In this document: positions 15,001 to 23,634 of the stretch, one piece after another
Position numbering within the stretch: position 1 is the first letter of the stretch
How the letters are laid out: every line of letters starts with the position of its first letter
DNA from: Symsagittifera roscoffensis
Lineage: Eukaryota; Xenacoelomorpha; Acoela; Convolutidae
Assembly (NCBI RefSeq): GCF_963678635.1
Contig: NC_087071.1
Span: 21,731,194-21,795,193 of the forward strand
Direction: 5' to 3'
DNA length: 64,000 nucleotides
Notes under the pieces: generated by a model
Told to the model about the DNA's origin: nothing
Databases searched by the model: none
Seen by the model: the letters and a program-made list of their open reading frames with translations, nothing else
Program-made: the position numbers and the translations under genes

Positions 15001-18000
15001 GATTTTTTTTTACAAGGGAAAGGAACAACATACGAGCTGTTCAGCTGATTACGGAGATTTGTGCTGCGCCCCTGCTTAAAAATTAAATGTAAATTTTATT
15101 GATTTTTTTTGAGCTGGGTATGGTCAGCAAGCATGAAAAATGGTGGGCCTCGAACATCTCGATTAGGATTGTGAGACGCAACCATTCACCACCACTCGCC
15201 TAAATATCATCTGTCTGAGATGTGGTCTCTTTTAGGTTGCCTTCTGGATCAACAGAGAGGGAATACCGGGCAGAGCATGTCTATCAATCACTACCGTGCT
15301 AAGGTATTTTGATAATAATAATTTTGGTCAATGATTTCCAATCTAAGGCTATTATTATTAATTCACGTTTACTTTTTCCTCGTTCACAAAGACAGAGATT
15401 GGCAGGACGTCATTAAGCTGCAAATTTTTTTATTTTTGTAATTTTTTCATACCAAAAGTTTTTTATGAAACAAAAGCCTAGATTATACATTTTTGGACAA
15501 AGAAGGCGTCAATTGGGCAGTGATTTTCTATCCTCCAGGTAAATTTTTGTCACAATCAAATACATTTTAGGTCTAAAGGCGAGATATACAATAAAACTGA
15601 TACTCAAACCTGATAGTCAAACCTTAACATTCACCTTAAACGTTGACCACGTATTAAATTTCCGAAAAAATCAAAGAAGGGAACTGGAAAAGAGCCAAAC
15701 ATGGCTTCTCGGACTTTTGTCGAAGATCACGTGTAGCCCATTCCTTGAGTTCGACCATGGTTCAACCACACATTGTATTTGACTTTTTGTTCGACAATGT
15801 TTCGACAACTTTGTGTTTTACTTTGTCGTCGACTATGTCGCGACCATACTTTGTGTTCGACTATGTTTGGACGAAACTTTAATTTCGACTTTGTGTTGGA
15901 CCATGATCCAAAATAGTGATCTACTATGTTTCGACCACGGATTTTGGGCAGAACAGCATCCGTGTGTTCGAACGAATTCAGAAGAAACAGAAGAATTCGA
16001 ACACTTTAATCCGGGTCGGTTCGTCACCCTTTCAAAATAGCGATGGTTTGCGCCAGGCAATAATTCGTACCAAACGACACTTTGTAGTTCTTAATTGCTA
16101 GTGGGGATAAGATATAGTGGGGGCATAAAGTGGTAGGCCAACAAGCCGAAAAGCCAACCAGTCGAAATTAAGATAACTATTCCAATAAGCCTAAAACTAA
16201 TTTTATATGCAACTAAAGTTTGTCACAGCTGTTATGCAAATACTGCGTAATTTTGTTGTAGTAATCGTTTTTCTGGCGTAGTTTCGGCTTCAAGAAATGG
16301 CGGTCTTTTGAACACCAGGCGGGGTATAAATACCAGCATAAATGCCAAATTTAATGTGACACGGATTATGACACCAAAATGTGATTAGCTACCGGATTAT
16401 GAATATTTTTAATAACAATTTGAAACCAATGCACAAATCGAAATTAAATGCATGAAAGCGAAGAGTTTCCTCAAAGAAAAATCAATTAGAAAAAAAAGTG
16501 TTTTAAAAGTACGACAGTTAAACGGATGAGAAGGAGCTTAAAAATGATCTGAAAATGAACACAAAATCCGTTTTGATTGGTTGCGAAATAGCTGAAATAC
16601 GAAAATGACTTTTTGTATTTGTAGTCTCATCACTTTGATTGGCTCCACCAACGCCGAACTCCCAAACGTGTCCACAATCAAAGCACTCGACATCTACTTT
16701 GGCATCTGCTTCCTCTTTGTGTTTGGGGGTCTCTTTGAATTCGCTACAGTTGTCTATCTGGCCATGTTGGAGAAACAGGAAAAGGCGGAGATCAAAGCCA
16801 AACAGGACAAGGCTCAGGTAATTGCGAGGAAATTATGTAATCAGTGATCTATATTTAGGGATCTTCTTAATAATCTTTCTCCAAGAAAGGAGGATTTGTT
16901 AAGTACTCTCGCTGATGTTGTGATTCTTAGATTTTTTTGCGGCCGAGTTTGGGTAATTTCAGCCTGTCGCGGACGAATTTCAGAAACTTTTCTTCCAAAT
17001 ATCACTTCTCGGGCTTTCGGTTGAGATTATTGCTTCCAAGCCCGCGACTCATGTCCCAGTCTGTCGCGACGTTAAGTTCCGACTATCGCAACTCATTTTC
17101 AGACTTTTGTGATTTTTTTTTCAAACAACCACGACCCAAGTTCACTGTTTTAGTCTTTGTCCAGGCTATTACTTATCGGTCCCGAAATTAAAATGGCGCG
17201 ACTGTGAAAGTCTAAAAAAGTCGAGTACCTCCGAATGTAGTGAAATTAGAATCTCATTAAAAAATTTTCACTGTTTTTTAGACGGGAGTCGTGTTTTACT
17301 TTACATTTTTTGTGTTTGACTTAAAGTTTGATTACCTTTAGCTGTTCTTGGATCTTTTTCCTCTTCCCAGCCCACTTCTCCCCCCCAAGTTTTACAAGCT
17401 CAATTCATTGTTCACTTTGCCTAGTTTCTTCAAAAAACGGCAGGCAGAATAATTATGCCATGAAAAACATATTTGGTTTTTATGTTTCTTGTAAAACAGC
17501 TAGTAATATCATAATATTGATACTCATGTCAGCATGTGAGGTAAATAAAAAGAGCCCTGATCAGAAAAGAAACCAATACTTCTCTCGTTTTAGACGGTAA
17601 AGAATAAATTAGTGAACACAGAAGGTTTTAGTAGATCAATTTTTTAGTAAAACTAAAGTTATTTGCCCTCTCATAGAGCTCATATGAGTGATCGGGACAA
17701 TTGATCTGGAGTGCCAAAAATTGGCGGAAGTGACATTGAGACTAAAAAATGAAAGAAATTTCCTGGATTTTTTTTTAGTACCTCGGAGATTTTTCTGAGC
17801 AATACAAAAAATGCTTGTCACATAATTTTCATATATGGAATTTTCCATACACTCGTTGCCTGTATGAAATTTTACGATACGCACTTTGCTTGCATGTAAG
17901 TGTATGAAAATTAGTTTTCGTGTATGGAGGTCAACCACTTATCGATAATCGCACCTAAATAGTTCACATGATTTGTCTGCGAAACCACTCTCTTGTTAGT

Positions 18001-21000
18001 TTCAGGGTGAACCTTGTTTGAACTTTCATCAATTGAATTGCTGAAAACATAATGAATTTCGATTTGTTCATATCATCCATCAAATGTTGAGCTTAAAACG
18101 ATTCACAACATAGTTCACAATAGTTTTGACATACCAAAAATTGGCTCCGACAGTGTAAACATAAAGTCACGAAAATTGAGACATAGGGTGGCGAAAGTCT
18201 CGACATGCAAAAATTTGGTTGCAAAATTTTAGGGATGAAGTCGCGAAGGCCCTATACCTGCTGCTAAAGCTTGTTAAAAGCTAATTAAACATCAAATCTG
18301 TTTTAGCCCAGCCATTCTATTCTGTTCAATTTCAACCAGTAGCGGGTTTAGGGGGAGCGGACCCCCCCTCCCTCAGGGATTCGACCCCATGCCGATACCC
18401 AAAGGGTTCCCCTTAGTACTATTTTGATATATCCACTTTTGGCTGACTGACCCTAGAAGTTTTCTGAAGGCGCCTTTGGCGCCAAAATATACTAATTTTG
18501 AGGATGGAGCGCGTCAAAAACTTCCAAAAAGTGCCTAAAAACGCCTTTTCTGGCCTATTTTATCAAAAATTAGCATACGACACACGGCGCAACTTTCACG
18601 ACATAAAATTTTGTTGTGACTATGCAAGTTGCGTCTTGATTGAACACGGCACGATTTTCTAAGTTTGGACATAAAGTTTGGGTCCTCGAACCGACCCTCA
18701 AAAACACATAGGTGCGAAGTGCCCATGTTAGTTCAAAAGTCTTAGTTTTTATATTTTTGGCCTTTTTATTTACTCTAAGTTATGTGTGGATTTCGATTTG
18801 TAGGCGTACATGGATGGACTTCAGAGCAAGAGGGAGGCACAGTTGATGAGTGAGATCGCAGACTCATTCTCCGTCAACATTCCCCACAGAATCAGCACCA
18901 CCACCTCCCCCACACCGCTGGAACTGTCCTCACAGGCACTGTCTGTACTGGGTAAATACAGCCAAATAAAATTCCAATAAAGGGTTCAAGCAGGCGCGGA
19001 TCTAGGAATTTCTCGGGGGGGGGGGCGGATTTTCAAAAAATTTTTGAAAATTTTGTCGACCTTTTTTTAGGTCGACCAAAATGATTTTCTGAGTTCTCCC
19101 AAACCACTTTAAAGACCCTAATTTGACCAACTTTTCTGCGCCGCAAAAAAGTTTTTGAAAAAGCCAAAAAAGGCGTTTTAGGCATTTTTTGGAAAATTTC
19201 GACCAAAAAATTGGCGCGCGAAATTAGTATGGATTGGCACCAAAGGCGCCTTTAGAAAATTTTTCCAAAAACAGATATCTCAAAATAGTACAAAGGGGGA
19301 TCCTTTGGGTCGACAGGGGGTCGAATCCTTAAATGAAGTGCGTCCGCCTCCCCTCCCCCCCCCTAAATCCGCTACTGGGTTCAAGTATGATCATAGGGTG
19401 TGGTCTCTAGCGAACAAGTATGAAAATCAATCGGAAAATCAATTTGGTCGACCTAAAAAAAGCCAAAATTTTCAAAAATTGAAATTTCCCCCACTCCCCC
19501 CTCGAGAAAATCCTAGATTCGTCCCTGTACTTAATTACCAAGCAGGGGCTGATTTAGGGGGGCGGGGGGGGGGGGGGGGCTATCACCTCCCTCTCAGAGA
19601 ATCGTCCCCCTGCCGACCCAAAGGGTCCCCCCTTGGTACTTTTTAAGAAATTCATTTTTGGCAAATCGACCCTAAAATTTTTCTAAAGGCGCCTTTGGCG
19701 CCAATATATACTCATTTTGAGGGGAAGCGCACGCCAAAAAAAAACGCAATTTTTTTGTCAAAATTTTCTAAAAAGTGCCCAAAAACGGCTTTTTTGACCT
19801 GTTTTTCAAAAATTTGCCTGCGGCGCAGAAAATTGGGCCAAAACAGTGTCTTTTTAGCGCTTTAGGAGATCAGTTTGGTCGACCTTAAAAAAAGGTTGTC
19901 AAAATTTTCGAAAGTTTTCTTAAAAATCCCCCCCCCTCGAGAAAATCCTAGATCCGCCCCTGACTACTGCCCTTCCCCTACTAAATCTACTAATTTAGGA
20001 CAATGTTATAATTTTTCATAATCTTTTTTTATTCACCCTTTTTCAATCGCAGTATGGATTGCGAGAATTAGCGCTGCTTATAAGATACTTTTTTCATTCT
20101 AAGTGGGTGAAGTTTCCTTTTAGAGTCAATCTAACACCATTTTTGGGGAGGATTTTGAACTGGTCTCCATTGACTATTTTCGCCCCCTCAATTAAAAATG
20201 AAATTGAAAACAACAAAATTGGGGACTGTATGAATTATAAGAAAATATTAGGCGAAAATGGGAGAAAATTAGGCGAAGTTAATATAAGGCAAAAATTGTA
20301 AGATTATCAGTGTATACTTTTCTTTTAGCATGCATCCCCTATTTAATTCCCATACGGCATTGGCAAGAAGCGGTCAAAGACTGCAAAGCCGAGTGTCGGT
20401 TGGAGGTCGCCGGTGAGCCGGCTATAACCGGCTCTAACTTTTGATTATGATCAAAATTTTTACCTAATATGAACACTTTTTTCGCCTAATCTACTTTTCA
20501 CTTAATACAACCGCCTCCCAAACTCGAGCTTTACATAGAACGCTCTAGTGCTAAATTACTGCTTCGATTTATGGGTTGGCAATTCTTTTGTAGACACCAT
20601 AGAAAGGGCGATTGTTAACTAGATCCGCTCCCCCTTTCTCCCGCATGCTCTCCCTCTCGCGCCTTTTCTACTCAAACAAACCTCTAAAATGTTTTTGTAT
20701 CTATGTCTATCTTTCTCTCACAAGGTAAGTTAATAGAACTTATGATGATAGCTATCGAGTTTTCATAATATCTAATTTAAAAGTTCTGTCAGAGATAATC
20801 ATAAAAAAAATTTCAACAAAAATATATTTCAATTGATCGTTTCATTGTTTTTGTTTCGCTCAGTTTTTCTCGGTAAATTACTTTTTTTTTCAGTCCTTTC
20901 CCGCATTTTTCATGGTTCGTTTGATTACATTTTACTTATTGTTGTTTTTCAGGAAAATGATCCCTCTTTTTCTTTATTATCAAATTTGGGGAGCGGTGGT

Positions 21001-23634
21001 GAAGTGGTTACGTCTCCGCCTCTCAATCGAAAGGTCGGATGTTCGAGGCCCACCATGATCCGTGCTCGTTGCTTGAAGCAACACTACCCAGCCCAGAAAA
21101 ATAACCAAAAAAAAATTGTATGTAGTTCTTAAACAGGGCACAACAGCGGTTCGCCGTGATAAGCTGTACAGCTCGTATGTTGGTCCTTTACCCCGTGGAT
21201 AAATGATCTTAAAATAAAGCTTCACAATTGAAAAACTTTTGTGTAAAAAATGAGCTTTTACACCGTGTAGTACGAGTTTCTCTCATAAAACTTCTGTTTA
21301 AATACTAATTGTATCATTATTTTGCTTCCTTTTGGTTTAATTTTCAAACTTTTAGGTATTTTTCAGTTATAATTGACGTGCTGATTGAGCTAGGTTATTT
21401 TGATTTTTCAAGAATCTATATCAAGATCGAGAAAAGGTAAGAGTGGCAGTTAATCAGGCTTTGATTTGCTTAAAAAACAAAAACACACGTTCAAAATAAA
21501 CTCAATTTGATTTTTGTTTTGTTTTACTATTGATTAACCGCACAGCTTTTGCATACTTTTTGTTTCATTGAGTTGAATTCCTGCGGTCGAGTTTCAGGTT
21601 TGGTTTTGGAATTTGTTTTTTGAAAAAGTTTTACATAGTTATTTTTTGAACTTTTCAAGTACGAACTGACTTATACGCAGTTTATTATGATATGTCATAA
21701 TATGCCTTCCACTCAAGTTTAATTTAAGAAATATACTTTCCCTCTTTTTAATTTAAAACTTTTAAAAACGTTTATACTATTGTACTTTGGTAAAAATAAC
21801 TGCAGACTAAACTTGTCTGCTTAGACAATTCTTTGTCAAAACTACTTCCAGATCAAAAAAAGGTGAGAGTGACAATTAACCTTGTATTGATTTTTTCAGA
21901 ACAAAGGTTCAGAGTTAACTTCATTTGAGACTTGTTTTGCTTCTAGTATTGAGTAATTTTGAACATATTTTTGTTTCAATGAATTCAAACCCTGCAGTCA
22001 AATTTTAGCCTTGGTTTTGAGCTCTGCTGGCTAAATTTTTTGCTCATAACTCCTGTATTAGAATTTGCAAGTGAGATTTGACTTATAAGTCGTGAAATAA
22101 AATGTTATATATTAAAATTTACAGTTGAAACTGTTTCAAGACTTAGTTTTTTTTCAATTGTAAGTATTTTTTTTGTACTTTTCAACTTGAAAGGTACCTA
22201 AAAAAGAAACCTGAAGTTGAAAAAAACATTATCAGGAAATAAACTCAACTGCATACTTTAATATAAAATAACGCATTTCAGGACATATAAGTAAAATCTT
22301 ACTTGAAAACTCAAATAGAAGAGTTATGAGCGCAAATTTAGCCAGCAGAGCTCAAAACCAAGGCTGAAATTTTACTGCATGGTTTGAATTCGATGAATTA
22401 AAAATATGCTCAAAATTATTCAATACTAAAAGCAAAACAGTTTTTTCTGCGGTCAAACAACGGCGGCCGGATTTAATTTTTTTGATTTTTATCCTAGCGT
22501 CATTTTTTGGAGCGAGAAAAGCTAAGAGTGACGTTTTGATTTGCACAATTTTTCAGCTCAGAGCAGACTAAATTTTTAAGTTGCTTTAATTTTTGATTTT
22601 ACTGTTCCTTAATTGCATTGAATATTTTTTTTTCACTGAGTTTGGTTCCTGTAGTTTACGGTTTGTTTCTTGGCAATTTTTTTCCAAGTTTCTACCCGAA
22701 ATTTTATCCCTTGCATTTTCAAGCGAAATTGACATATAAGATGTGTAATACAGTATTATAATTAGATTTACACGTGAGACTATTTTGAGACTTTTACTAT
22801 TACCGTTCTGAGTTTAATTATTGTTTTTTGAAAAAAATCTGGTAGTTTTGTTTATGTTGACTTGTATTAGTTTCGAAAAGGAAAAAATAGTTGCTGATCA
22901 AATTTGTAAATTAGTTTATTTTGCCTTTTTTCTAGAATCTGTTTCCAGGACGAGAAAAGGTAGGAGTCGAGTCACAAATAATCAAGTATTGATTTGCACA
23001 AAGCACATGTTTAGAGTAAACTTCATATGCCGGTTGTTTTTATTTTACTATTGATTAACCGCATTGCCTGAGCATCATTTTTAGTGAATTCAATTCTTGA
23101 GTTCTAACTTAAAATTTTTTGTTGAATTCAAAAATATAACGTTTGGTTTTGAGTTCGTTTTAAGCCCCCCCCCCACCCCCACATAACGCATCTTATTTCA
23201 TTCCTTTCTTCGCAAGAGCAGATTTTTTAGACAAAGGGTAGGGTATGTCAGACCAAATAGTTTGGGGGGAATCGGTAAAATACCCTACTTACTTGCCAAA
23301 TCTCCTATAAGTTGCGCAGCACGAACAAAAGTAGTACATATAAAAAATGCAGGATAGGAAAATGAACAAAAATCCATTTTTTACTATCGAAATTATCGTT
23401 TATGGAAAATTCAATGTAAAAACTCGCTCTCATGTTTCAGACGAGTACAAAGCGATGCGCTGTTCGATGCCAAAAGCAAAACAGTTTCCTTCCACGAGGA
23501 CAGTGACTGCGTCCAGGATCGAACTCTGCTCCAGATACGCATTCCCATCTCTATTTCTGCTATTCCAATTAGTCTATTGGGGCTATTACGGTTTCCTCAG
23601 GGAAGTCAGTTCAGAACAGTCAGAACCCACGTGA
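1..23634 (+). CDS. Cys-loop ligand-gated ion channel subunit, GABA-A/glycine receptor type (gene span, 5' partial)
   Basis: Nine exons join in one frame: 1-27, 1125-1218, 1672-1787, 4031-4167, 12650-12834, 15236-15303, 16625-16817, 18804-18951, 23441-23634. All internal junctions are GT-AG and every phase matches, giving 386 residues in the window; the signal peptide and first part of the ligand-binding domain lie upstream. Visible in order: extracellular beta strands (FRQFWRDSRL, WVPDTYFPDS), the 13-residue Cys-loop (CPMELAAFPLDTQTC), M1 with the LQSYVPS signature, M2 preceded by PGR, M3 (FGICFLFVFGGLFEFA), a rather short M3-M4 loop with a basic/acidic helix, and M4 ending near the C-terminus. 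In the family this subunit sits in a pentameric plasma-membrane channel; the P-x-R before M2 suggests anion selectivity. Loop C has no second Cys pair, so it looks more GABA-receptor-like than glycine/GluCl-like. The agonist cannot be deduced. Confidence 0.9.
28..1124. other. Receptor intron with three palindromic minirepeats
   Basis: AT-rich intron. It holds near-palindromic copies built on AATGCTAATCATACA ... TGTATGAxxAGCATT at about 168-285, 744-805 and 915-975. No coding signal was seen; the apparent reading frames at 529-893 are short and low-complexity. Confidence 0.6.
744..805. repeat. Palindromic minirepeat (MITE-like)
   Basis: The arms ATGCTAATCATACAATTTCC and GGAATATGTATGATAAGCAT are nearly perfect inverted copies around the centre ATATAT. 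Related longer copies lie at about 168-285 and 915-975, and a looser one at about 17810-17900. Confidence 0.6.
1125..1218 (+). CDS. Receptor exon: RQFWRDSRL beta-strand region
   Basis: Begins after TTTATTTCAG and ends before GTGAGT. It encodes QFWRDSRLDFAQYNG followed by an LTLSHEFLER stretch, matching the family pattern RQxWxDxRLAF then LTL plus a residue run into the WxPDTYF block. It enters with one base and leaves in phase 0. Confidence 0.88.
1672..1787 (+). CDS. Receptor exon: WVPDTYFPDS block
   Basis: Follows TTTTTAG and precedes GTAAGT. It starts IWVPDTYFPDSLDASKQDV and ends SILYSS plus a split Arg. The WxPDTxF motif and the following strand are hallmarks of the Cys-loop receptor ligand-binding domain. 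Confidence 0.92.
3306..3729. mobile_element. hAT-type MITE (TIR TAGTGTTGCAA, 8-bp TSD)
   Basis: The element begins TAGTGTTGCAAC and ends TTGCAACACTA, so it has terminal inverted repeats of at least 11 bp. A second inverted motif, GTTCGAACG, sits inside each end. It is flanked by an exact 8-bp direct repeat TCCTTAAT at 3298-3305 and 3730-3737. Eight-base duplications and TAG-starting TIRs are characteristic of the hAT superfamily. It is 424 bp with no transposase frame, hence non-autonomous. Confidence 0.85.
3838..3890. repeat. Short tandem repeat, unit CCAGAATTT
   Basis: About five copies of a 9-bp unit in the second large receptor intron. The repeating Pro-Glu-Phe reading is a product of the repeat and not evidence of coding. 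Confidence 0.75.
3965..3997. repeat. (GT)n microsatellite plus G run
   Basis: About eleven GT dinucleotides followed by ten G residues, roughly 35 bp upstream of the Cys-loop exon acceptor. Confidence 0.9.
4031..4167 (+). CDS. Receptor exon: Cys-loop
   Basis: Follows GTTCAAG and precedes GTAAGC. It contains TKCPMELAAFPLDTQTC, two cysteines separated by 13 residues with the FPxD core that names the family, then LECYGYTAEELRLFWKDG. The split Ser/Val junction with the exon at 12650 keeps frame across an 8.5-kb intron. Confidence 0.95.
5830..6720 (-). pseudogene. Antisense LINE reverse transcriptase relic
   Basis: Read on the - strand, short frames in the right order match a non-LTR RT: a degenerate GxPQGSILG-like block (about 6570-6610), ILFANDAN in place of the YADD box (about 6495-6530), a thumb segment LNPKSTAKYLVVNID (about 6300-6345) and an LQSQYNSLLRIIN segment (about 6060-6100). 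Stops and frame changes separate them, so it is dead. The catalytic box reads FAND rather than YADD. The clade is not resolvable. Confidence 0.6.
7580..8165. repeat. Dispersed repeat, copies also near 48.9-49.3 kb and 54.3 kb
   Basis: Phrases such as GGTTGCTGTGCAAG, CGACTGAAAGGGCT with TAATATGATAT, and CCATTTTCAATGGTCGGAA recur here, at about 48915-49240 and at about 54270-54365. A shorter related piece lies at 7855-7920. No coding capacity; class unknown. Confidence 0.55.
8951..9394. mobile_element. hAT-type MITE, GGGGCGGATCTAGG family
   Basis: Begins CAGAGGCGGATCTAGGG and ends CCTAAATCCGCCCCTG (inverted repeats), flanked by the exact 8-bp duplication TTAGTGAT at 8943-8950 and 9395-9402. 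Length 444 bp, no transposase. CAG-starting ends and 8-bp duplications fit hAT. Shared internal landmarks across copies are GGTCGACC, GGCGCC and CCCTTTGGGTCG. Confidence 0.9.
12650..12834 (+). CDS. Receptor exon: loop C region and M1
   Basis: Follows GCTTTTCAG and precedes GTGAGT. It encodes loop C (no cysteines), the TGSFIQLQVNFHLKR strand and M1 (LLFFILQSYVPSTFIVMCSW). The SW|V exon boundary is where many GABA/glycine receptor genes have an intron. Confidence 0.94.
12886..13040 (+). repeat. tRNA-derived SINE copy 1
   Basis: Has the tRNA-like head GAAGTGGTTACGTC (A-box-like) and GGTCGGATGTTCGAGGC (B-box-like), then the body AGCGGTTATCCGTGAGAAGCT and the tail ATGTTGGTCCTTTCCC. The same modules in the same order occur at 20991-21200 and inverted at 15012-15200. 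Confidence 0.75.
13485..13833. mobile_element. hAT-type MITE, divergent subfamily
   Basis: Starts CTGTAGCGTG and ends TACGCCACTG, flanked by TCAGCAGA (13477-13484) and CCAGCAGA (13834-13841), a 7-of-8 match. It shares the GGCGCC and GCGCGCGCC interior with the 51645 copy and, more distantly, with the main family. Confidence 0.7.
14173..14920. repeat. Inverted-repeat element with internal CTTGCAAG motifs
   Basis: The left end AGTCGATCAAAAAGGG and right end CCCTTGATCGACT are inverted copies. The interior is dense in ATCTTGCAAGA-type motifs on both sides. About 750 bp, no coding frame. Class unknown; no target duplication was recognised. Confidence 0.5.
15012..15200 (-). repeat. tRNA-derived SINE copy 2 (inverted)
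   Basis: The reverse complement gives GGTGGTGAATGGTTGCGTC, then GATGTTCGAGGCCCACC, and ends CAGCTCGTATGTTGTTCC, matching the copy at 20991-21200. It ends a few tens of bases before the receptor exon acceptor at 15235. Confidence 0.75.
15236..15303 (+). CDS. Receptor exon: M1-M2 loop and start of the pore helix
   Basis: A 68-nt exon after CTTTTAG and before GTATTT. It encodes VAFWINREGIPGRACLSITT then VL. PGR occupies the -2' to 0' selectivity positions, where anion channels usually have PAR. Confidence 0.93.
15304..16624. other. Receptor intron with degenerate TTCGACTATG repeats
   Basis: At about 15715-15950 the phrase TTCGACTATGTTTCGACCA and variants recur in loose tandem. The rest is featureless AT-rich sequence. 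Confidence 0.55.
15715..15950. repeat. Degenerate tandem repeat, TTCGAC(T/C)ATGTT-type
   Basis: Several copies of a roughly 24-bp unit around TTTGTGTTCGACTATGTTTCGACCA. Similar in style, though not in exact sequence, to the repeat at 58040-58440. Confidence 0.5.
16625..16817 (+). CDS. Receptor exon: rest of M2, M3 and start of the intracellular loop
   Basis: Follows TTTGTAG and precedes GTAATT. It encodes the end of M2 (SLITLIG), the M2-M3 linker NAELPNVSTIKALDIYF, M3, and a charged helix (EKQEKAEIKAKQDKAQ). The linker matches the family pattern PKVSYIKAIDIYF. Confidence 0.94.
17935..18120 (-). pseudogene. LINE RT thumb fragment
   Basis: The - strand reads NKVHPETNKR then TNHVNYLGAIIDK, resembling the VxYLGxxID thumb motif of non-LTR reverse transcriptases. 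Short and broken by stops upstream. Confidence 0.4.
18337..18592. mobile_element. Truncated MITE, GGGGCGGATCTAGG family
   Basis: Begins CAGTAGCGGGTTTAGGGGG and runs through the family landmarks CCCAAAGGGTTCC, GGCGCCTTTGGCGCC and GGAGCGCG before similarity fades near 18592. It lacks its other end, so no duplication can be scored. Confidence 0.7.
18804..18951 (+). CDS. Receptor exon: M3-M4 intracellular loop
   Basis: Follows TTTGTAG and precedes GTAAAT. It encodes AYMDGLQSKREAQLMSEIAD then a Ser/Thr/Pro-rich stretch, as expected for the variable cytoplasmic loop. Frame matches both neighbours. Confidence 0.82.
18991..19377. mobile_element. hAT-type MITE with exact 8-bp TSD
   Basis: Begins CAGGCGCGGATCTAGG, ends CCTAAATCCGCTACTG, and is flanked by GGTTCAAG at 18983-18990 and 19378-19385. 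Same interior as the 8951 copy. It lies only 39 bp downstream of a receptor exon. Confidence 0.9.
19432..19527. mobile_element. MITE end fragment
   Basis: Only the terminal part survives: TTTGGTCGACC through CTCGAGAAAATCCTAGATTC and GTCCCTG. It sits between two fuller copies. Confidence 0.65.
19543..19962. mobile_element. MITE, inverted relative to the 18991 copy
   Basis: Begins CAGGGGCTGATTTAGGGG with a long G run and ends CTCGAGAAAATCCTAGATCC then GCCCCTG. Both ends are present, but the 8-bp flanks (TTACCAAG and ACTACTGC) do not match. Confidence 0.8.
20991..21200 (+). repeat. tRNA-derived SINE copy 3 (fullest)
   Basis: The head GAGCGGTGGTGAAGTGGTTA and GGTCGGATGTTCGAGGCC resemble A and B boxes of a Leu/Ser-type tRNA. 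It is followed by CACAACAGCGGTTCGCCGTG, GCTGTACAGCTCGTATGTTG and GTCCTTTACC. It does not fold as a full tRNA, so it is a SINE and not a tRNA gene. Confidence 0.8.
21430..23110. repeat. Diverged repeat array with an internal inverted unit
   Basis: Direct units begin near 21436, 21863, 22525 and 22962 with GAAAAG(G)TxAGAGTxxC-AATTAA or TTGATTTGC. Each carries TTACTATTGATTAACCGC-like and GAATTCAATTCCTGxxGT-like phrases. An inverted unit at about 22240-22440 pairs with about 21945-22130: CCTTGGTTTTGAGCTCTGCT on one arm, AGCAGAGCTCAAAACCAAGG on the other. The class is unknown. Confidence 0.7.
23441..23634 (+). CDS. Receptor terminal exon: M4 and stop
   Basis: Follows CATGTTTCAG. Phase from the previous exon selects the frame containing RIELCSRYAFPSLFLLFQLV then YWGYYGFL, the family's M4 pattern (R-x-hFPxxFhhFxxhYW). 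After M4 comes a 13-residue tail and TGA at 23632. A longer tail than the few residues usual after M4. No clear AATAAA was seen just downstream. Confidence 0.9.

Larger units (their letters stand above)
12835..15235. other. Receptor intron with SINE, MITE and inverted-repeat element
   Basis: Holds a SINE (12886-13040, +), a MITE (13485-13833), an inverted-repeat element (14173-14920) and a second SINE (15012-15200, -). Nothing coding was seen between them. Confidence 0.65.
16818..18803. other. Receptor intron with LINE relic and partial MITE
   Basis: Contains a small antisense LINE RT fragment (about 17935-18120) and a truncated MITE (18337-18592). The reading frames at 16937-17191 and 17328-17600 have no recognisable similarity or splice logic. 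Confidence 0.55.
18952..23440. other. 4.5-kb last receptor intron, repeat-filled
   Basis: Contains three MITE copies (18991-19377, 19432-19527, 19543-19962), a SINE (20991-21200) and a diverged repeat array with a long inverted repeat (about 21430-23110). No host exon is needed here, because the phases at 18951 and 23441 match directly. Confidence 0.65.

Noticed and set aside
19560-19580. Long G run as a functional G-quadruplex
   Set aside because: G/C runs occur inside the ends of most copies of this MITE family and vary in length, so they are a property of the repeat; homopolymer length may also be a sequencing artefact.
19305-19646. 113-codon open frame on the + strand
   Set aside because: Runs through three MITE copies; its Pro/Gly runs come from the C and G tracts of the repeat.
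20991-21070. Possible functional tRNA gene
   Set aside because: A- and B-box-like motifs are present, but acceptor and anticodon stems do not pair and the sequence is repeated with a common non-tRNA body.
20833-21132. 99-codon open frame on the + strand
   Set aside because: Its second half is the SINE at 20991-21200; the first half is low-complexity Phe/Leu.
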